64,000 nt of DNA from Streptomyces sp. TBY4 (GTDB lineage Bacteria; Actinomycetota; Actinomycetes; Streptomycetales; Streptomycetaceae), in assembly GCF_024213195.1 (NCBI RefSeq), contig NZ_JANAVF010000015.1:163154-227153 (forward strand), in the 5' to 3' direction. A program made the translations under genes and the position numbers. This document shows, in pieces, positions 1-7,003 of the stretch. How positions within the stretch are numbered: position 1 is the stretch's first letter; each line of letters begins with the position of its first letter. The notes beneath the pieces were generated by a model, which was not told the DNA's origin, did not search any database, and saw only the letters and a program-made list of their open reading frames with translations.

Positions 1-734
1 CGCTCGGGTGCCCCGATGCCCATCAGGTAGGCGTAGTGGGCCCGTAGCCGGTCCACGCAGTCCTCGGTGTCCTCGCCGATGGCGGTTGCCAGGCAGGGCA
101 TCACCTCGAAGCCCGGCAGCGGCCGGCCGGCCCGGGCGCGGCCCGCCGCGATGTGCGCCACCGATTCGGCGACCTGCTCGGGCGCGGCGAACACCCCGAT
201 CCATCCGTCGGCGATCTCCCCCGCCAGGGCGAGGTTGCGCGGGCCGACCGCACCGAGGTGGATGGGTACGGGCGTCCCCGCCGGCTCGGTGATCACGTGG
301 AGGGGGGCCGCGCCGGAGCCGGAGGACGGCAGCCGGTAGTGCCGGCCCTCGTAGCGCACCGGCTCACCCGTCAGCGCCCGCCGTACGATCTCCACGTACT
401 CCCGCGTCCGGGACAGCGGCTCCGCGAAGGGGACTCCGTACCAGCCCTCGGAGACATCGGGGTTGGACACTCCGAGTCCCAGCCGGAACCGGCCGCCGGA
501 GAGCGACTGCAGGGTCGCCGCCGTCAGCGCGGTCAGCGCCGGGCTGCGGGCGGGGATCTGCATCACGGCCGAGCCCAGGGCGATCCGTTCGGTCCGTGCG
601 GCCACCAGACCGAGCACGCTGGCGGCGTCCGAGCGGTAGCCCTCGGGGGCCAGCGCCACGTCGTAGCCCAGCCGTTCGGCCGCGACGGCCAGCTCCGCGG
701 CGCCCTGGTAGCTCAGGTTGACTCCAAGCTTCAC
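1..734 (-). CDS. LLM-class F420/flavin-dependent oxidoreductase, C-terminus cut by window edge
   Basis: The frame is open from a GTG at 734 to the window edge and gives about 244 residues. It starts VKLGVNLSYQGAAELA and contains RFRLGLGVSN and PVPIHLGAVGPRNLALAGEIADG-type segments (glycine-rich, with IHLGAVGP near residue 165) typical of the luciferase-like monooxygenase fold. These enzymes use F420 or FMN for hydride transfer to small substrates; the cofactor cannot be decided from sequence alone. A GGAAAGGGA ribosome-binding site precedes the GTG, and only 16 bases separate it from the SDR stop, so the two are probably co-transcribed. Family members are usually 280-350 residues, so roughly the last quarter lies outside the window. 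Its place beside SARP, SnoaL-like and hydroxylase genes suggests a tailoring role (inference). Confidence 0.85.
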   Translation of the reverse strand, partial: MKLGVNLSYQGAAELAVAAERLGYDVALAPEGYRSDAASVLGLVAARTERIALGSAVMQIPARSPALTALTAATLQSLSGGRFRLGLGVSNPDVSEGWYGVPFAEPLSRTREYVEIVRRALTGEPVRYEGRHYRLPSSGSGAAPLHVITEPAGTPVPIHLGAVGPRNLALAGEIADGWIGVFAAPEQVAESVAHIAAGRARAGRPLPGFEVMPCLATAIGEDTEDCVDRLRAHYAYLMGIGAPE

Positions 735-750
735 GATCTTGTCCCTTTCC

Positions 751-1482
751 TCAGATCAGCAGGTGGGCGCCGCCGTCGGCGAGCACCACCTCGCCGGTGG
801 TGTAGGCCGCCCGGTGGAGGCTCACCACGAGCCCCGCGATGTCCTCGGGCGTGCCGGTGCGGCGCAGCGGCACGGCCTCCCGCACCCGCTCGCGGATCTC
901 GGTGAACGTCTCGGTCCACGGGGTGTCGATCAGCCCGGGCGCGATGGCGTTCACCCGCACCTCGGGGCCCACCGCGGCGGCCAGCAGCCGGGTCATGTGG
1001 TTGACGGCGGCCTTGCTGGCCGCGTACGGGATGGAGCTGCCGGCCGGCCGGACCCCGGCGATGGAGGAGATGTTGACGATGTGTCCGGCGCCGGACTCGC
1101 GCAGCAGCGGCATGGCGGCGACGGAGGTCTGCCAGGTGCCGACGACGTTGACGCCGAGGATGTCCCGCCACACCTCCCCGGTCGCCGCGTCGAGGTCCTT
1201 GTGGGGGATGGCCCGGGTGATACCGGCGTTGTTGACGAGCAGGTCGAGCACGCCGTACTCCGCGGCGACCTCGTCCAGCAGCCGCCGGACCTGGCCCTCG
1301 TCGGAGATGTCCGCCTGGACGAACCGCGCGTCGGGCAGCGAATCGGCGAGCCGGCGGCCCGCGTCGACGCTCCTCGCCGCGTTGACCACCACCGCCATTC
1401 CCTCGGCGGAGAGTCTGCGGGCGACGGCGGCGCCGATCCCGGACGAGGATCCGGTCACCAGGGCGACGGGCTTGCGGGGCAT
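751..1482 (-). CDS. short-chain dehydrogenase/reductase (ketoreductase-like)
   Basis: This 243-residue classical SDR starts MPRKPVALVTGSSSGIG. The glycine motif GSSSGIG binds NAD(P), NNAG is at about residue 86, the catalytic Ser is in NISS and Tyr/Lys are in YAASK. A PGLIDTPW segment follows. The ATG at 1482 is chosen because it begins exactly at the Rossmann strand; the frame stays open upstream but is antisense to nothing recognisable and lacks SDR sequence. It sits 74 bases after the SnoaL-like gene and 16 bases before the F420 oxidoreductase on the same strand. Substrate unknown; a polyketide-modifying ketoreductase is likely from context. Confidence 0.92.
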   Translation of the reverse strand: MPRKPVALVTGSSSGIGAAVARRLSAEGMAVVVNAARSVDAGRRLADSLPDARFVQADISDEGQVRRLLDEVAAEYGVLDLLVNNAGITRAIPHKDLDAATGEVWRDILGVNVVGTWQTSVAAMPLLRESGAGHIVNISSIAGVRPAGSSIPYAASKAAVNHMTRLLAAAVGPEVRVNAIAPGLIDTPWTETFTEIRERVREAVPLRRTGTPEDIAGLVVSLHRAAYTTGEVVLADGGAHLLI

Positions 1483-1556
1483 GGCGGGGGTTCTCCCTTC
1501 GGCGGGCGCCGGCGGGGTGCGGCGCGGCTCAACGGGGCGGGTGCCGGTGTCGCGGC

Positions 1557-2000
1557 TCAACTGGGCAGGTGCTGGTCGTGCTCGACGCGGCGGGAGCGGT
1601 TGTGCACCGTGCCGCCGTCCCCGATCACCAGCACGTCGCGCACCAGGCAGCTGGGGCCGACCTGCGGTTCCTTGACCCCGGGCCGGACGGTGAGCACCAG
1701 TGCGTAGAAGACGGCGTCGAAGGCGCCGTCCTCGCGCGGGGAGAGGTCGATCATGTTGAACCAGTGCCTGCGCTGCACCGGGTCGTCGGCGAACCGCTCG
1801 TTGAAGGAGTGGAGTTCGGCGACGATCCCGGCCCGGGTGCGGGCCGGGGGCACCGAGGGGGTGTGCTGGAACTCGCCGTCCTCGGTGAAGGTGGCGGCAT
1901 ACTCCTCGAACTTCCCGCTGTCGAGGAACTGGACCTGGCGGGCGTAGTGCTGCCCCACCGCGGCGTAGAGGTCGGCGAAGGTACTGCCGGCGGACGTCAT
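1557..2000 (-). CDS. SnoaL/NTF2-like protein (possible polyketide cyclase or hydroxylase helper)
   Basis: The 147-residue protein (MTSAGSTFADLYAAV...) has the pattern of the SnoaL_4/NTF2-like cone fold: an N-terminal helix with YARQVQFLDSGKFEEYAATFTEDGEF (an F/Y-rich helix followed by the typical TEDG turn), then alternating strands ending VHNRSRR. Such proteins act as cyclases, isomerases or dehydratases in aromatic polyketide pathways, or only bind substrate. Catalytic residues cannot be assigned. Its stop codon lies inside the second copy of an imperfect 28-bp direct repeat (about 1524-1579). A perfect 18-bp hairpin lies just upstream at 2033-2071. Confidence 0.8.
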   Translation of the reverse strand: MTSAGSTFADLYAAVGQHYARQVQFLDSGKFEEYAATFTEDGEFQHTPSVPPARTRAGIVAELHSFNERFADDPVQRRHWFNMIDLSPREDGAFDAVFYALVLTVRPGVKEPQVGPSCLVRDVLVIGDGGTVHNRSRRVEHDQHLPS

Positions 2001-2032
2001 CGGATACTCCAGACGGGCTCGGATACGGCGGA

Positions 2033-2071
2033 GCGGGCGCCCCGGTGCACGAGGTGCACCGGGGCGCCCGC
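2033..2071. terminator. perfect 18-bp intercistronic hairpin
   Basis: The arm GCGGGCGCCCCGGTGCAC (2033-2050) is followed by loop GAG and the exact reverse complement (2054-2071). It lies between the MBL-fold gene and the SnoaL-like gene, which are on the same strand. It can act as a terminator or attenuator inside the operon, or as an mRNA-stabilising barrier that sets different levels for upstream and downstream genes. Confidence 0.75.
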
Positions 2072-2183
2072 GAGCGCCGATCCTGGGAGGCGGTCCTCAA
2101 GACCCGCTCGAAATCCCGTCCAGTCCCGCATGTCGCGGGTCAATCAATTGGTCAGTCAGTCAGTCACCTTGCAGGTTGGTCGG

Positions 2184-3209
2184 TCAGGCGTGGCAGGCGG
2201 GCGGCGCCCCGAGGTAGGCGGCCATCTCCCGGAAGACGGTGCCCATCTCCAGGATGACGGCCGACATGTCCAGGGCCCCGCCGTGCGTCCGGCCCCGCTC
2301 CTCGGCGAAGGCCCGGTAGAGGTTGGGCACGATCCGCTCGGCGTCCAGCAGGCCGGCGAAGGGCCCGAGGTCCGCGTCGCGTGCCACGTCCACCGGGGTG
2401 AGCCCGGCGGCCACCCCCTCCCGGGCGAGTCCCTGCAGCCACCGCAGGTACGCCTCGGTGGTGTCGAGCACCTCGGTGCCGCCGACCACGCCGTGCCCGG
2501 AGACGACGACGTCTGGGCCGAGGGCCCGCATCCGCTCGATGGCCCGCAGCGAGCCGGCGACGGAACCCATCGGCAGGAACGGGGTGACCCCGGACATGAC
2601 CACGTCCCCGGTGAAGAGCACCCGCCGTTCGGGCACCCACACGGCGGTGTCGTTGGTGCTGTGGGCCACCTCCAGGTGGATCAGCCGGGCCGTCAGTTCA
2701 CCGACGTGAAGGGTCAGGTCGTCCTGGTAGGTGACCTGCGGCAGCACTACCTCGACGGCCCCCCACTCCACGTCCGGCCACACCTCGGTCAGGTGGAGTC
2801 CGGCCGCGGCCATCTCGCGCCGCGTCTCGTGGTGCGCGTGCACCACCGCCTCGGGGAACACGAAGTTGCCGAAGGTGTGGTCCCCGTGCGAGTGCGTGTT
2901 GACCACCGCGTACGGGACCGGGCGGCCCTGCGCCACGACCGCGGCGCGCAGCCGGCGGGCGCGCGCCTCGGTGGCCGCGGTGTCGACCAGGACGGCCCTG
3001 CCCTCGGAGACGATCAACCCGGCGTTGTTCACGCACCAGCTGCCGTCCGGCTGGACGTAGGCGTACACCCCGTCCGCGACCTCGCTCAGCACCCCGCTCC
3101 GGTCCGTGCTCCGCTCCGCGCCCATGCCCGTACCCCTGCTCATTCCTGCACCCCTGCTCATTCCCGCACCCGTGCTCATGCCCGCACCCCTGCCCGTGCC
3201 CGTGCTCAC
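2184..3209 (-). CDS. MBL-fold metallo-hydrolase with repeat-built N-terminus
   Basis: The protein has 341 residues if the GTG at 3209 is used. That GTG overlaps the SARP stop as GTGA, which implies translational coupling. The metal site is clear: HSHGDHTFGN near residue 110, a further His in LEVAHSTNDT, FTGDVVM and a late SGHGVVGG. The fold is that of class B beta-lactamase-like hydrolases, some of which occur in polyketide clusters as thioesterase/cyclase-type enzymes; the substrate is unknown. The first 35 residues are made of six-residue repeats (MSTGAG, MSRGAG, MSRGTG) encoded by 18-bp tandem repeats, giving ATG codons at 3179, 3161, 3143 and 3125, each preceded by AGGGG or a close variant. 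The true start could be any of these; the catalytic domain begins at about residue 40. Confidence 0.88.
   Translation of the reverse strand: MSTGTGRGAGMSTGAGMSRGAGMSRGTGMGAERSTDRSGVLSEVADGVYAYVQPDGSWCVNNAGLIVSEGRAVLVDTAATEARARRLRAAVVAQGRPVPYAVVNTHSHGDHTFGNFVFPEAVVHAHHETRREMAAAGLHLTEVWPDVEWGAVEVVLPQVTYQDDLTLHVGELTARLIHLEVAHSTNDTAVWVPERRVLFTGDVVMSGVTPFLPMGSVAGSLRAIERMRALGPDVVVSGHGVVGGTEVLDTTEAYLRWLQGLAREGVAAGLTPVDVARDADLGPFAGLLDAERIVPNLYRAFAEERGRTHGGALDMSAVILEMGTVFREMAAYLGAPPACHA
3136..3207. repeat. four 18-bp tandem repeats at the 5' end of the MBL gene
   Basis: Units begin at 3136, 3154, 3172 and 3190 (last degenerate). On the coding strand each unit reads as AGGGGTGCGGGAATGAGC with small changes, so each holds a purine-rich Shine-Dalgarno-like element and an in-frame ATG about 7 bases later. 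Confidence 0.85.
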
Positions 3210-4042
3210 GTCAGCACGTAGTCGCGCAGCGACAGTTCGGTGGCGTTCGACAGCAGCTCGCGGTGGAGGCTCTGGAGACGGCCGGACGGCTCGACGCCCA
3301 GTTCTCTGTTCAGCGCCTTTCGCAGGCCGCGGAAGACCTCCAGCGCGCGCCAGCCCGAGCCCGACCGCTGGTAGGCGATCATCAGGCACGCGGCCAGCTT
3401 CTCGTGCAGCGGGTGCTGCTCGACCAGTTTGCTGAGTTCCGGAATGAGGGTTCCGCTCTTTCCGAGCCAAAGGTCCGCGAGAATGCGCTGCTCAAGGACG
3501 CGCATGCGTACTTCGTTGAGGCCGGTCAGTTCCATGGAAAGAACCCGGCCCACGGGTACGTCCATCAATGCCGGGCCGCGCCACAATTCCAGGGCCTGAT
3601 GCAGGTAATTCGACGCGGCAGCGGCGTCGCCGCGTTCCAGCGCGTTGTCTCCTGAGCCGGCCAGCAACTCGAATTCGACGAGGTCGAACGGCTTCGGCCT
3701 GACGGTCAGCTGGTAGCCGTTGAAGCGGGTGGCCAGGAGTTCCTTCGGCGCGCGCTCTGCTCCCTCCGGCAGCGCGTCGGTGATCAGTCTGCGCAGGTGG
3801 AGGACGTAGGTCTGGAGGGTGGTCATCCCGCTGCGGGGGATGTCCTCGCCCCAGACCTCCTCCATCAGGGTGGGCACCTGGACGACGCGTCCGCAGCGCA
3901 GGGCGAGGATGGCGAGCAGCTGCCTCGGCTTCCCCGCCGTGGGCACGATGGATTGTCCATTTACTTTTACGGTCAGTGGTCCGAGAACACCTATTTCCGC
4001 GAACGGCAGTGACTCGGGAAATCGAGAAGAGCCATGTGACAT
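3206..4042 (-). CDS. SARP-family pathway activator
   Basis: The 278-residue product starts MSHGSSRF. Residues about 15-110 form the OmpR-like winged-helix DNA-binding domain (IGVLGPLTVKVNGQ, then TLMEEVWGEDIP and TLQTYVLHLRR), and residues about 115-270 form the bacterial transcriptional activation (BTAD) domain of TPR-like helices ending RALEVFRGLRKALNRELGVEPS. This is the ActII-ORF4/DnrI/RedD type of small SARP. The ATG at 4042 has GGGGG seven bases upstream; a TTG at 4084 would add 14 residues without a clear ribosome-binding site. SARPs bind heptamer direct repeats spaced 11 or 22 bp, and such repeats occur in the adjacent divergent region. It probably activates the surrounding tailoring genes. 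Confidence 0.93.
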   Translation of the reverse strand: MSHGSSRFPESLPFAEIGVLGPLTVKVNGQSIVPTAGKPRQLLAILALRCGRVVQVPTLMEEVWGEDIPRSGMTTLQTYVLHLRRLITDALPEGAERAPKELLATRFNGYQLTVRPKPFDLVEFELLAGSGDNALERGDAAAASNYLHQALELWRGPALMDVPVGRVLSMELTGLNEVRMRVLEQRILADLWLGKSGTLIPELSKLVEQHPLHEKLAACLMIAYQRSGSGWRALEVFRGLRKALNRELGVEPSGRLQSLHRELLSNATELSLRDYVLT

Positions 4043-4437
4043 CTGTAAACCCCCGATGGAAAAGATCGGCCCATGAGTGGTCAATCGGTCCGACGTCCAG
4101 CAAAGGTTACGACTCCATCAACCCAACATCAAGTAAAGCGCGACCGCTCCGGGGGCTTCTCGGGCAGTCATTTCCGGTGCCCGATTCACGCGGACTGCCT
4201 CTCTGTGATAGTGCGTGCGGGGGCGGTGAATGGGCCGCCTCCGCAGGCCATACTGATCGGTCTGCAGGCCCGGCGGAAGGCGGCCGATCAGGTCGGAGGG
4301 AAATCCGTCAAGTCCCGCTGTGACATATGTCCCACGGCTCCACGACGGCTCAAGTGGCCCTGTAGCGCGGGTGTAGCGGCTCCCGATCGGCCCGGCCCAC
4401 GGTGGCGGTTCGTCCCGACCCCGAGGAGAGCCGCCCG
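4043..4437. promoter_or_regulatory. divergent control region between SARP and hydroxylase genes
   Basis: This 395-bp region is less GC-rich than the genes around it and holds no ORF of note. It carries heptamer-like direct repeats at 11-bp spacing: TCAACCC at 4118 and TCAAGTA at 4129; TCAAGTC at 4308 and TGTGACA at 4319; and the triple TCAAGTG, TGTAGCG, TGTAGCG listed separately. The two TCAAGT elements at 4308 and 4350 are 42 bp apart, about four helical turns. I see no convincing -10 hexamer, as is common for SARP targets. Confidence 0.5.
4350..4378 (+). promoter_or_regulatory. candidate SARP box, three heptamers at 11-bp spacing
   Basis: TCAAGTG (4350), TGTAGCG (4361) and TGTAGCG (4372) are spaced exactly 11 bp. 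SARP proteins recognise heptamer direct repeats on one DNA face at this spacing. The last unit ends 59 bp before the hydroxylase ATG at 4438. Confidence 0.55.
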
Positions 4438-5580
4438 ATGACCCAGCAGATCCACTCAGGGCCAGGACCGGCCCCCACCGCGCAGGACGTGAGCGTGCTC
4501 GCGGCCGGCCGGGCCACCGCCGCCGAAGCCGCGCGCACGCTGGACCCGGACGTCGTACGGGCGCTGCGCGAAGCGGGCTTCGCCCGCCACTTCGTGCCCA
4601 CCGCCCACGGCGGCCGGGCCGGCGGCTTCGCCGCTCTCACCGGGTCGGTCCCCACGATCGCGGCCGCCTGTCCGGCCACGGCCTGGTGCGCCTCCATCGC
4701 CCTCAGCCTGTCCCGGATGGCCGGCTTCCTCCCCGAGGAGGGCCGCAAGCGGCTCTGGCAGGACGGCCCGGACACCTTCGTCGTCGGCTCGGTCTCGCCC
4801 CGCGGCCGGGCCCACCCGACGGACGGCGGCTGGCAGCTGACCGGAACCTGGTCGTACGTCAGCGCCGTCGAGCACTCCGACTGGGCGCTGGTGCTCGGCC
4901 TGGCCAAGGTGCCGGACCGGCCCGCCGAACGGCGGATCTTCGCCCTGCCGCGCTCCGCCTACACCGTGGAGCGGACCTGGTCGGACATCGGCATGCGGGC
5001 CACCGGCAGCCACACCCTCGCCGTCGACGACGTCTACGTGCCCGGGGAGCTGTCCTTCCCGGCGGACGACCTGATGGCCGGCCGCGCCCCCGACGGCGGC
5101 CCGGCCGTCCCCCTCGCCGCCGTGAACGGGCTGTTCTTCTGCCTGCCGATGCTCGGTGCGGCCGAGGGCGCCCTCGCGCACTGGTCCGCGTACGCCGAGA
5201 ACCAGATCCGCAACGAGCGGCCCGGGGCGCCGGGGCCCGGCCGCGCCTTCTACGAGGAGACCCTGGCCCGGGCCGCGGGCGCGATCGACGCCGCCCGCCT
5301 GCTGCTGGAGCGCGTCGCGGCGGTGGCCGACTCCGGCCGGGAGATCACCGCCCTGGAGACGGCGCAGGCCCAGCGGGACTGCGCGCTGGTCGCCGACCAG
5401 CTCGTCGGGGCCGTGGACCGGCTGTTCCGCGCCTCCGGCACGGCAGGTCACAGCGAGGACGCACCGCTCCAGCGCCTGTGGCGGGACGTCCACTCGGCCG
5501 CCGGTCACGTGGTCCTCCAGCTAGGGCCCAACGCGAGCGCCTACGCGGCCCAGGCCCTCGCCGGCGGACCGACGGCCTAG
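4438..5580 (+). CDS. acyl-CoA-dehydrogenase-fold flavin monooxygenase (ActVA-ORF5/HsaA-like)
   Basis: The 380-residue protein has the three-part acyl-CoA dehydrogenase fold: helical N-domain (LRE-AGFARHFVP, ACPATAWCASIALS), beta middle domain (VVGSVSPRGRAHPTDGGW, GTWSYVSAVEHSDW) and a C-terminal helical bundle ending LQLGPNASAYAAQ. The GMRATGSHTLAVDDVYVP motif marks group D flavin-dependent monooxygenases, which take reduced FMN or FAD from a separate reductase and hydroxylate aromatics, as in actinorhodin-type tailoring. No acyl-CoA catalytic Glu is evident. The ATG at 4438 (MTQQIHSG) follows GAGGAGAG. It is divergent from the SARP operon and probably one of its targets. Alternative: an oxygenase for other secondary metabolites. 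Confidence 0.85.
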   Translation: MTQQIHSGPGPAPTAQDVSVLAAGRATAAEAARTLDPDVVRALREAGFARHFVPTAHGGRAGGFAALTGSVPTIAAACPATAWCASIALSLSRMAGFLPEEGRKRLWQDGPDTFVVGSVSPRGRAHPTDGGWQLTGTWSYVSAVEHSDWALVLGLAKVPDRPAERRIFALPRSAYTVERTWSDIGMRATGSHTLAVDDVYVPGELSFPADDLMAGRAPDGGPAVPLAAVNGLFFCLPMLGAAEGALAHWSAYAENQIRNERPGAPGPGRAFYEETLARAAGAIDAARLLLERVAAVADSGREITALETAQAQRDCALVADQLVGAVDRLFRASGTAGHSEDAPLQRLWRDVHSAAGHVVLQLGPNASAYAAQALAGGPTA

Positions 5581-5599
5581 CGGCTCCAGCGGAACGAAT

Positions 5600-5638
5600 C
5601 CGCCCCCGGCCGGCCCTCGACGGGCCGACCGGGGGCGG
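5600..5638. terminator. bidirectional hairpin terminator
   Basis: Outer stem CCGCCCCCGG (5600-5609) pairs with CCGGGGGCGG (5629-5638); inner CGGCCC (5611-5616) pairs with GGGCCG (5622-5627). It lies between the converging hydroxylase and Ddn-hemerythrin genes. Confidence 0.8.
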
Positions 5639-5645
5639 CGGCGGT

Positions 5646-6563
5646 TCAGGCACCGGCCGGCGGGCCGGGCGGGAAGGGGATCTCCGAGAGCAGCGGCAGC
5701 AGCGCCTCCTCCTCGTAGTCGAGGTGGGCGTTCAGCTCCGAGGACATCCGGGCCAGCTCCTTGCGGAACAGCTCCGGGTCCGCGGCGGAGATGTCGGCGA
5801 GCAGCGCGCTGAGCTCCTGCTGGAGCCGGGCCACCGTGACGTGCTCGGCCCGCAGCCGCTCGAAGGCGTCCTTCAGGTGCGGGTTCTGGGCCTCCATCGC
5901 GGGGAACATGTGCGCGTCCTCGCCGGTGTGGTGGATCTCCAGCGTCTGGCAGAAGGCGAGGCAGTGCTGGCGGATCTGGAGCCCGAGCCCCGGCGCCGGC
6001 GCGGCCCCCTCGCGGTCCCCGCCCTCGTACCCGGCCAACGCCTCGAAGTACGCGTCGACCTCGGCGCCGACGTGCCGCAGCTGCCCGCGCAGCCACACGT
6101 GCACCTCGACCAGCTTGTCGGCCAGGCTCCGCACCTCGGCCGGCCCCTCGCCCGGCGCGGGATCGCTGCGCTCCAGGACCACCACGGGCAGGATCCGGGT
6201 GGTGTTCTCCTGGTACTCGCCGTAGCCGGGCTCGGAGGCCACCACGTGCGCGAACAGCCGGTCGCGGCGCGCGCCCTCGGCCGGCACCGCGACCGCCTCG
6301 AAGGAGTCGGCGCCGATCTCCACCTGGACCAACGGGTGCGCGAGCACGTTGTGGTACCAGTCGGGGTGCTTGGGGCCGCCCAGGTTGGAGCCGATGATCA
6401 GCAGCTGGTCGCCGTTGCGCACGTAGCCGAGCGGCGCGGTGCGCTCCGCGCCCGACTTGGCGCCGGTGGTGGTGAGCAGCAGAAGATCGCTGCCCTCGAA
6501 GTAGCCGCCGACCTTTCCCTGGTTGGCGCGGAACTCGTCGATGACGGACTGATTGAAGGACAT
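5646..6563 (-). CDS. fusion of deazaflavin-dependent (Ddn-type) reductase with hemerythrin-like domain
   Basis: This 305-residue protein starts MSFNQSVIDEFRANQGKVGG. Residues 1 to about 130 match the F420-dependent nitroreductase/Ddn split-barrel family (LLLTTTGAKSG, PLGYVRNGDQLLIIGSN, HPDWYHNVLAHP). Residues about 150-295 form a hemerythrin/HHE four-helix domain with metal-ligand candidates in VWLRGQLRH, LEIHHTGEDAHMFP, AEHVTV and NAHLDYEEEALLP. Known Ddn-type enzymes reduce quinones or nitro compounds with F420H2, and HHE domains bind a di-iron centre for O2, NO or redox sensing. The fusion suggests a redox- or NO-coupled F420 enzyme (inference). The ATG at 6563 has GAGGGAG ten bases upstream. 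A good promoter lies about 320 bp upstream. Confidence 0.85.
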   Translation of the reverse strand: MSFNQSVIDEFRANQGKVGGYFEGSDLLLLTTTGAKSGAERTAPLGYVRNGDQLLIIGSNLGGPKHPDWYHNVLAHPLVQVEIGADSFEAVAVPAEGARRDRLFAHVVASEPGYGEYQENTTRILPVVVLERSDPAPGEGPAEVRSLADKLVEVHVWLRGQLRHVGAEVDAYFEALAGYEGGDREGAAPAPGLGLQIRQHCLAFCQTLEIHHTGEDAHMFPAMEAQNPHLKDAFERLRAEHVTVARLQQELSALLADISAADPELFRKELARMSSELNAHLDYEEEALLPLLSEIPFPPGPPAGA

Positions 6564-7003
6564 AAGCGGCAAACTCCCTCGGAAGCGGCATGGCCGTGAC
6601 GGTAGGCAAGAAAGGGGAAGGGGGAAGGCGGGGGAAGAAAGGAGGGGCGGCGCGCGTGTACGCGCGTCTGCCCGTACGGCGAGGAGCGGGCGAACGGGGC
6701 GGCTGCGCGGCGACGGCCTGGCACGGCCGGCTCAGGCGGCGGTGCGGGGCGCGCGGAAGCGTCCGGATCAGGCGGTGCGGCCTGCGGTGGAAGAGCGCAC
6801 GGGATGCCCCCGATGTGCGGGTGGTCGCCCGGTCACCGGCCGGCCCAGTTCTCCTTGGCCGGCGCCATGCGCCACGCTTCTCATTAGAACGACCGCTCCG
6901 GGATCTTGTCAACGCGGCCCGAGCGATCCTCCGCCCGGACTTGAGCGCCACTCAGGCGGGCCGACCCACACTGCCGCGGACAACGACACTGACAGGGGGC
7001 GGC
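6564..7003. promoter_or_regulatory. 440-bp intergenic region with long leader of the Ddn-hemerythrin gene
   Basis: Near the Ddn-hemerythrin start there is an A/G-only-like tract (about 6608-6647) and an inverted repeat CGCGCGT-GT-ACGCGCG (6651-6666). The middle holds no supported gene. The right end carries a minus-strand promoter (listed separately), and AGGGGG upstream of the ATG at 7004 serves the propeller gene. Confidence 0.5.
6878..6912 (-). promoter_or_regulatory. sigma70-type promoter with overlapping operator
   Basis: Reading the minus strand, TTGACA (6912-6907) is followed after 18 bp by TCTAAT (6888-6883). The inverted repeat TTCT-CATT-AGAA (6878-6889) overlaps the -10, a common position for a repressor site. 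It would drive the Ddn-hemerythrin gene with a leader of about 310 nt. Confidence 0.6.

Noticed and set aside
8..905. + strand ORFs over the first genes
   Set aside because: They are shadows of the minus-strand F420 oxidoreductase and SDR genes.
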